Shown here: piece by piece, positions 62,274-64,000 of the stretch
Position numbering within the stretch: the stretch's first letter is position 1
Layout of the letters: each line of letters opens with the position of its first letter
Origin: Varroa destructor
Lineage: Eukaryota > Arthropoda > Arachnida > Mesostigmata > Varroidae
Direction: 5' to 3'
DNA length: 64,000 nt
NCBI RefSeq assembly: GCF_002443255.2
Contig: NW_019211454.1
Location: 26,543,344 to 26,607,343, forward strand
Notes under the pieces: model-generated
Told to the model about the DNA's origin: nothing
The model's database searches: none
The model's input: the letters and a program-made list of their open reading frames with translations, nothing else
Program-made: the position numbers and the translations under genes

Positions 62274-64000
62274 CACAGATTATGGATTTAGTAAGTGAAT
62301 CATTACAAGAGTAAAATTGTGATACCCATTACTTACTAATAATTATGTTACATTTGTCGTAGTATATGTCAAGAGGGCTTAAATGGCACCTATTTTATTG
62401 GGGAAAAATAATTTTATTTTCCCAGCTATGCTAATCTGTAGAAAAATTGAACCGCGCGTAGTAACGCAACGTACCTAGCTTTTTGTAGCCTTTCCCCATC
62501 GTTTATGCGACAGATCGAACGAATCCCATAGCTGATGGAAAAAGCATCCATAAAGGTGATCCTTTGATAAATCTCTCTTTGAATTTATGCCTTTTCTGGA
62601 TCATTTGCCCTCTAAGATGTGCAGCATGGAATCAAGACGTTGTAATCCGATGGGGTAAAATTTGGACGGTAAACGGGATAGAAAAGTACTTTAAAATTTT
62701 AGTCAGTATTTCGCGGGTCATTAAACTCTTTTGCTCGAATTTCGGCATATAACAAGGTTACGTTGTATATGTCCTTACCTCTTCATAGTACCATTTCTTT
62801 TTGGACCTAAGTCAACTCACGGTTCTTGCTTCGCTGTGCGCCTATAAAACATTTATGTTAAGGCTTATCCGGTATCTAACTAGCCTTTCTTGCCCCAAAA
62901 GCGGTTGAAAAAAATTATTTTTCTATTCCGTGGTCAGATGATTTTTTGCCTACTGGCAGGATTCGCATATAGTCGTTGATGTTTGCTGACTTATATTGCA
63001 TCCATTTTATTTTATTTAAACATTGTTGGATATGCAGTCCCGTGCGGGCATAATCTGAGAACACATAAACTGCTATTAAAGAGTTTCGGTACATTATACA
63101 AAGAAATTTATCAAACCTTAAATTAAACGATTAAATACAATGTACGAGGAAAATGAATTGGCAATTACTGAAAGTACTTTACAATTGGCTTAGTACATAT
63201 ATCTACCTTTAAAATAATTATTCGAAGGCTATCGATAGATGAATATTTGCTCTGGAATATTTGGTCGATAACGAGTTATACATTTAGTTCTCAGCAGAAA
63301 AAATTGTCTGAGGAAAATCTTCTAACGCTACCTGGATGACTTTCACAGATGAAATGGTTCCATCGATTATATATAAAATATAAGGTAGCTATACAAGAAA
63401 TTGGGCTTGCATCGCTTGGGTTACGTTCGCGTAGCCGTTCGTATTATCGTCACTTTCTCGTACGGGTGTTCTATAGTTGATGCTCGATGAAAACGAAGAG
63501 AAGGTGCTGAGTCGTCTCATAGATTAAATCTAATTGCAAACAATGAAAGCAGTCAGAAAGTATGTTTTAGATATAATAACGCCTTCCTGAGCATCACAAT
63601 AGCATTTTCCTTTGCCTCGCTCAAGCTATTCTCATAGGCGGTCTTGTGATAAAATTATAATGCAAAATGTTCATGTAGGTACATGAACGCGTCCGTCCAT
63701 TCTGCGGCCTTCCTGACGCTCACAGCGTACAATTCCGTAGAAAATATGTAAAAATATCCTTCTGCAAGTGAATTTTAACAGAACATTGGCGTCTGAGAAC
63801 CTGTCTATTTCTTTGGCGTGCATCATGCCGGATGATGCACGGCAAAGAACCACACCGATATTATATTCATTTCACACCACTCGGAACAAAACTATTGGAA
63901 AACTAGCGTTTCTATCTTTGCGAATTCAAGATGTTAATGTTTACTATGTTTTTTTCCTCTATATTGGCACAATTAATATACAGTAAATATAAGATCACAA
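61930..64000. other. AT-rich end of window, nothing recognised
   Basis: Apart from the (AT)n array at 62237-62269, there are only short frames on both strands near 62564-62752 and 63671-63986, of low coding quality. Confidence 0.45.
62237..62269. repeat. (AT)16 microsatellite
   Basis: Uninterrupted AT dinucleotides. Confidence 0.95.

Noticed and set aside
1..64000. Transposon protein domains such as reverse transcriptase or DDE transposase
   Set aside because: No YxDD, DDE/DDD or integrase-type motifs were seen in any long frame on either strand.

Overview
The window reads as animal nuclear DNA, most likely from an arthropod; a mite or tick is possible, but that is inference from overall texture only. 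It is AT-rich. Genes are sparse and introns are canonical GT-AG. Microsatellites are common ((TA)n, (CT)n, (GT)n, (AAC)n, (ATT)n), and there are decayed tRNA-derived SINE-like elements. I see no operons, phage, CRISPR arrays or rRNA.

Two genes are secure, both on the + strand in the first 12 kb. GET3/ASNA1 (4916-5968) is an intact single-exon ATPase for tail-anchored membrane protein insertion. At 9853-11646 lies an FKBP-domain plus TPR protein of the FKBP6/Shutdown type. Its first coding exon (9853-9943) joins across a 501-base intron in matching phase. Its PPIase pocket lacks the usual tryptophan, so it is probably a chaperone adaptor rather than an active isomerase.

The remaining ~52 kb has no gene I can name. 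Reading both strands with splice sites in mind gives several multi-exon models whose exon phases agree, mainly on the - strand: 1584-2063, 21414-23541 (perhaps extended by 25414-25528), 39123-40601, and a possible first exon at 41246-41466. A divergent pair of starts sits at 36488 (-) and 36558 (+). Weaker single-frame candidates are at 37657-38265, 44183-44746, 45737-46193, 53491-53851, 55796-56104 and 61606-61929. These models rest on peptide character, splice signals and phase agreement, not homology, and some GC-richer islands look coding on both strands. No joint pathway is evident. GET3 and the FKBP-TPR protein are both chaperone-type factors, but nothing shows that they work together.

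The most striking non-coding object is a nearly perfect 26-bp inverted repeat with a 5-base loop at 46640-46697, bounded by TA dinucleotides.
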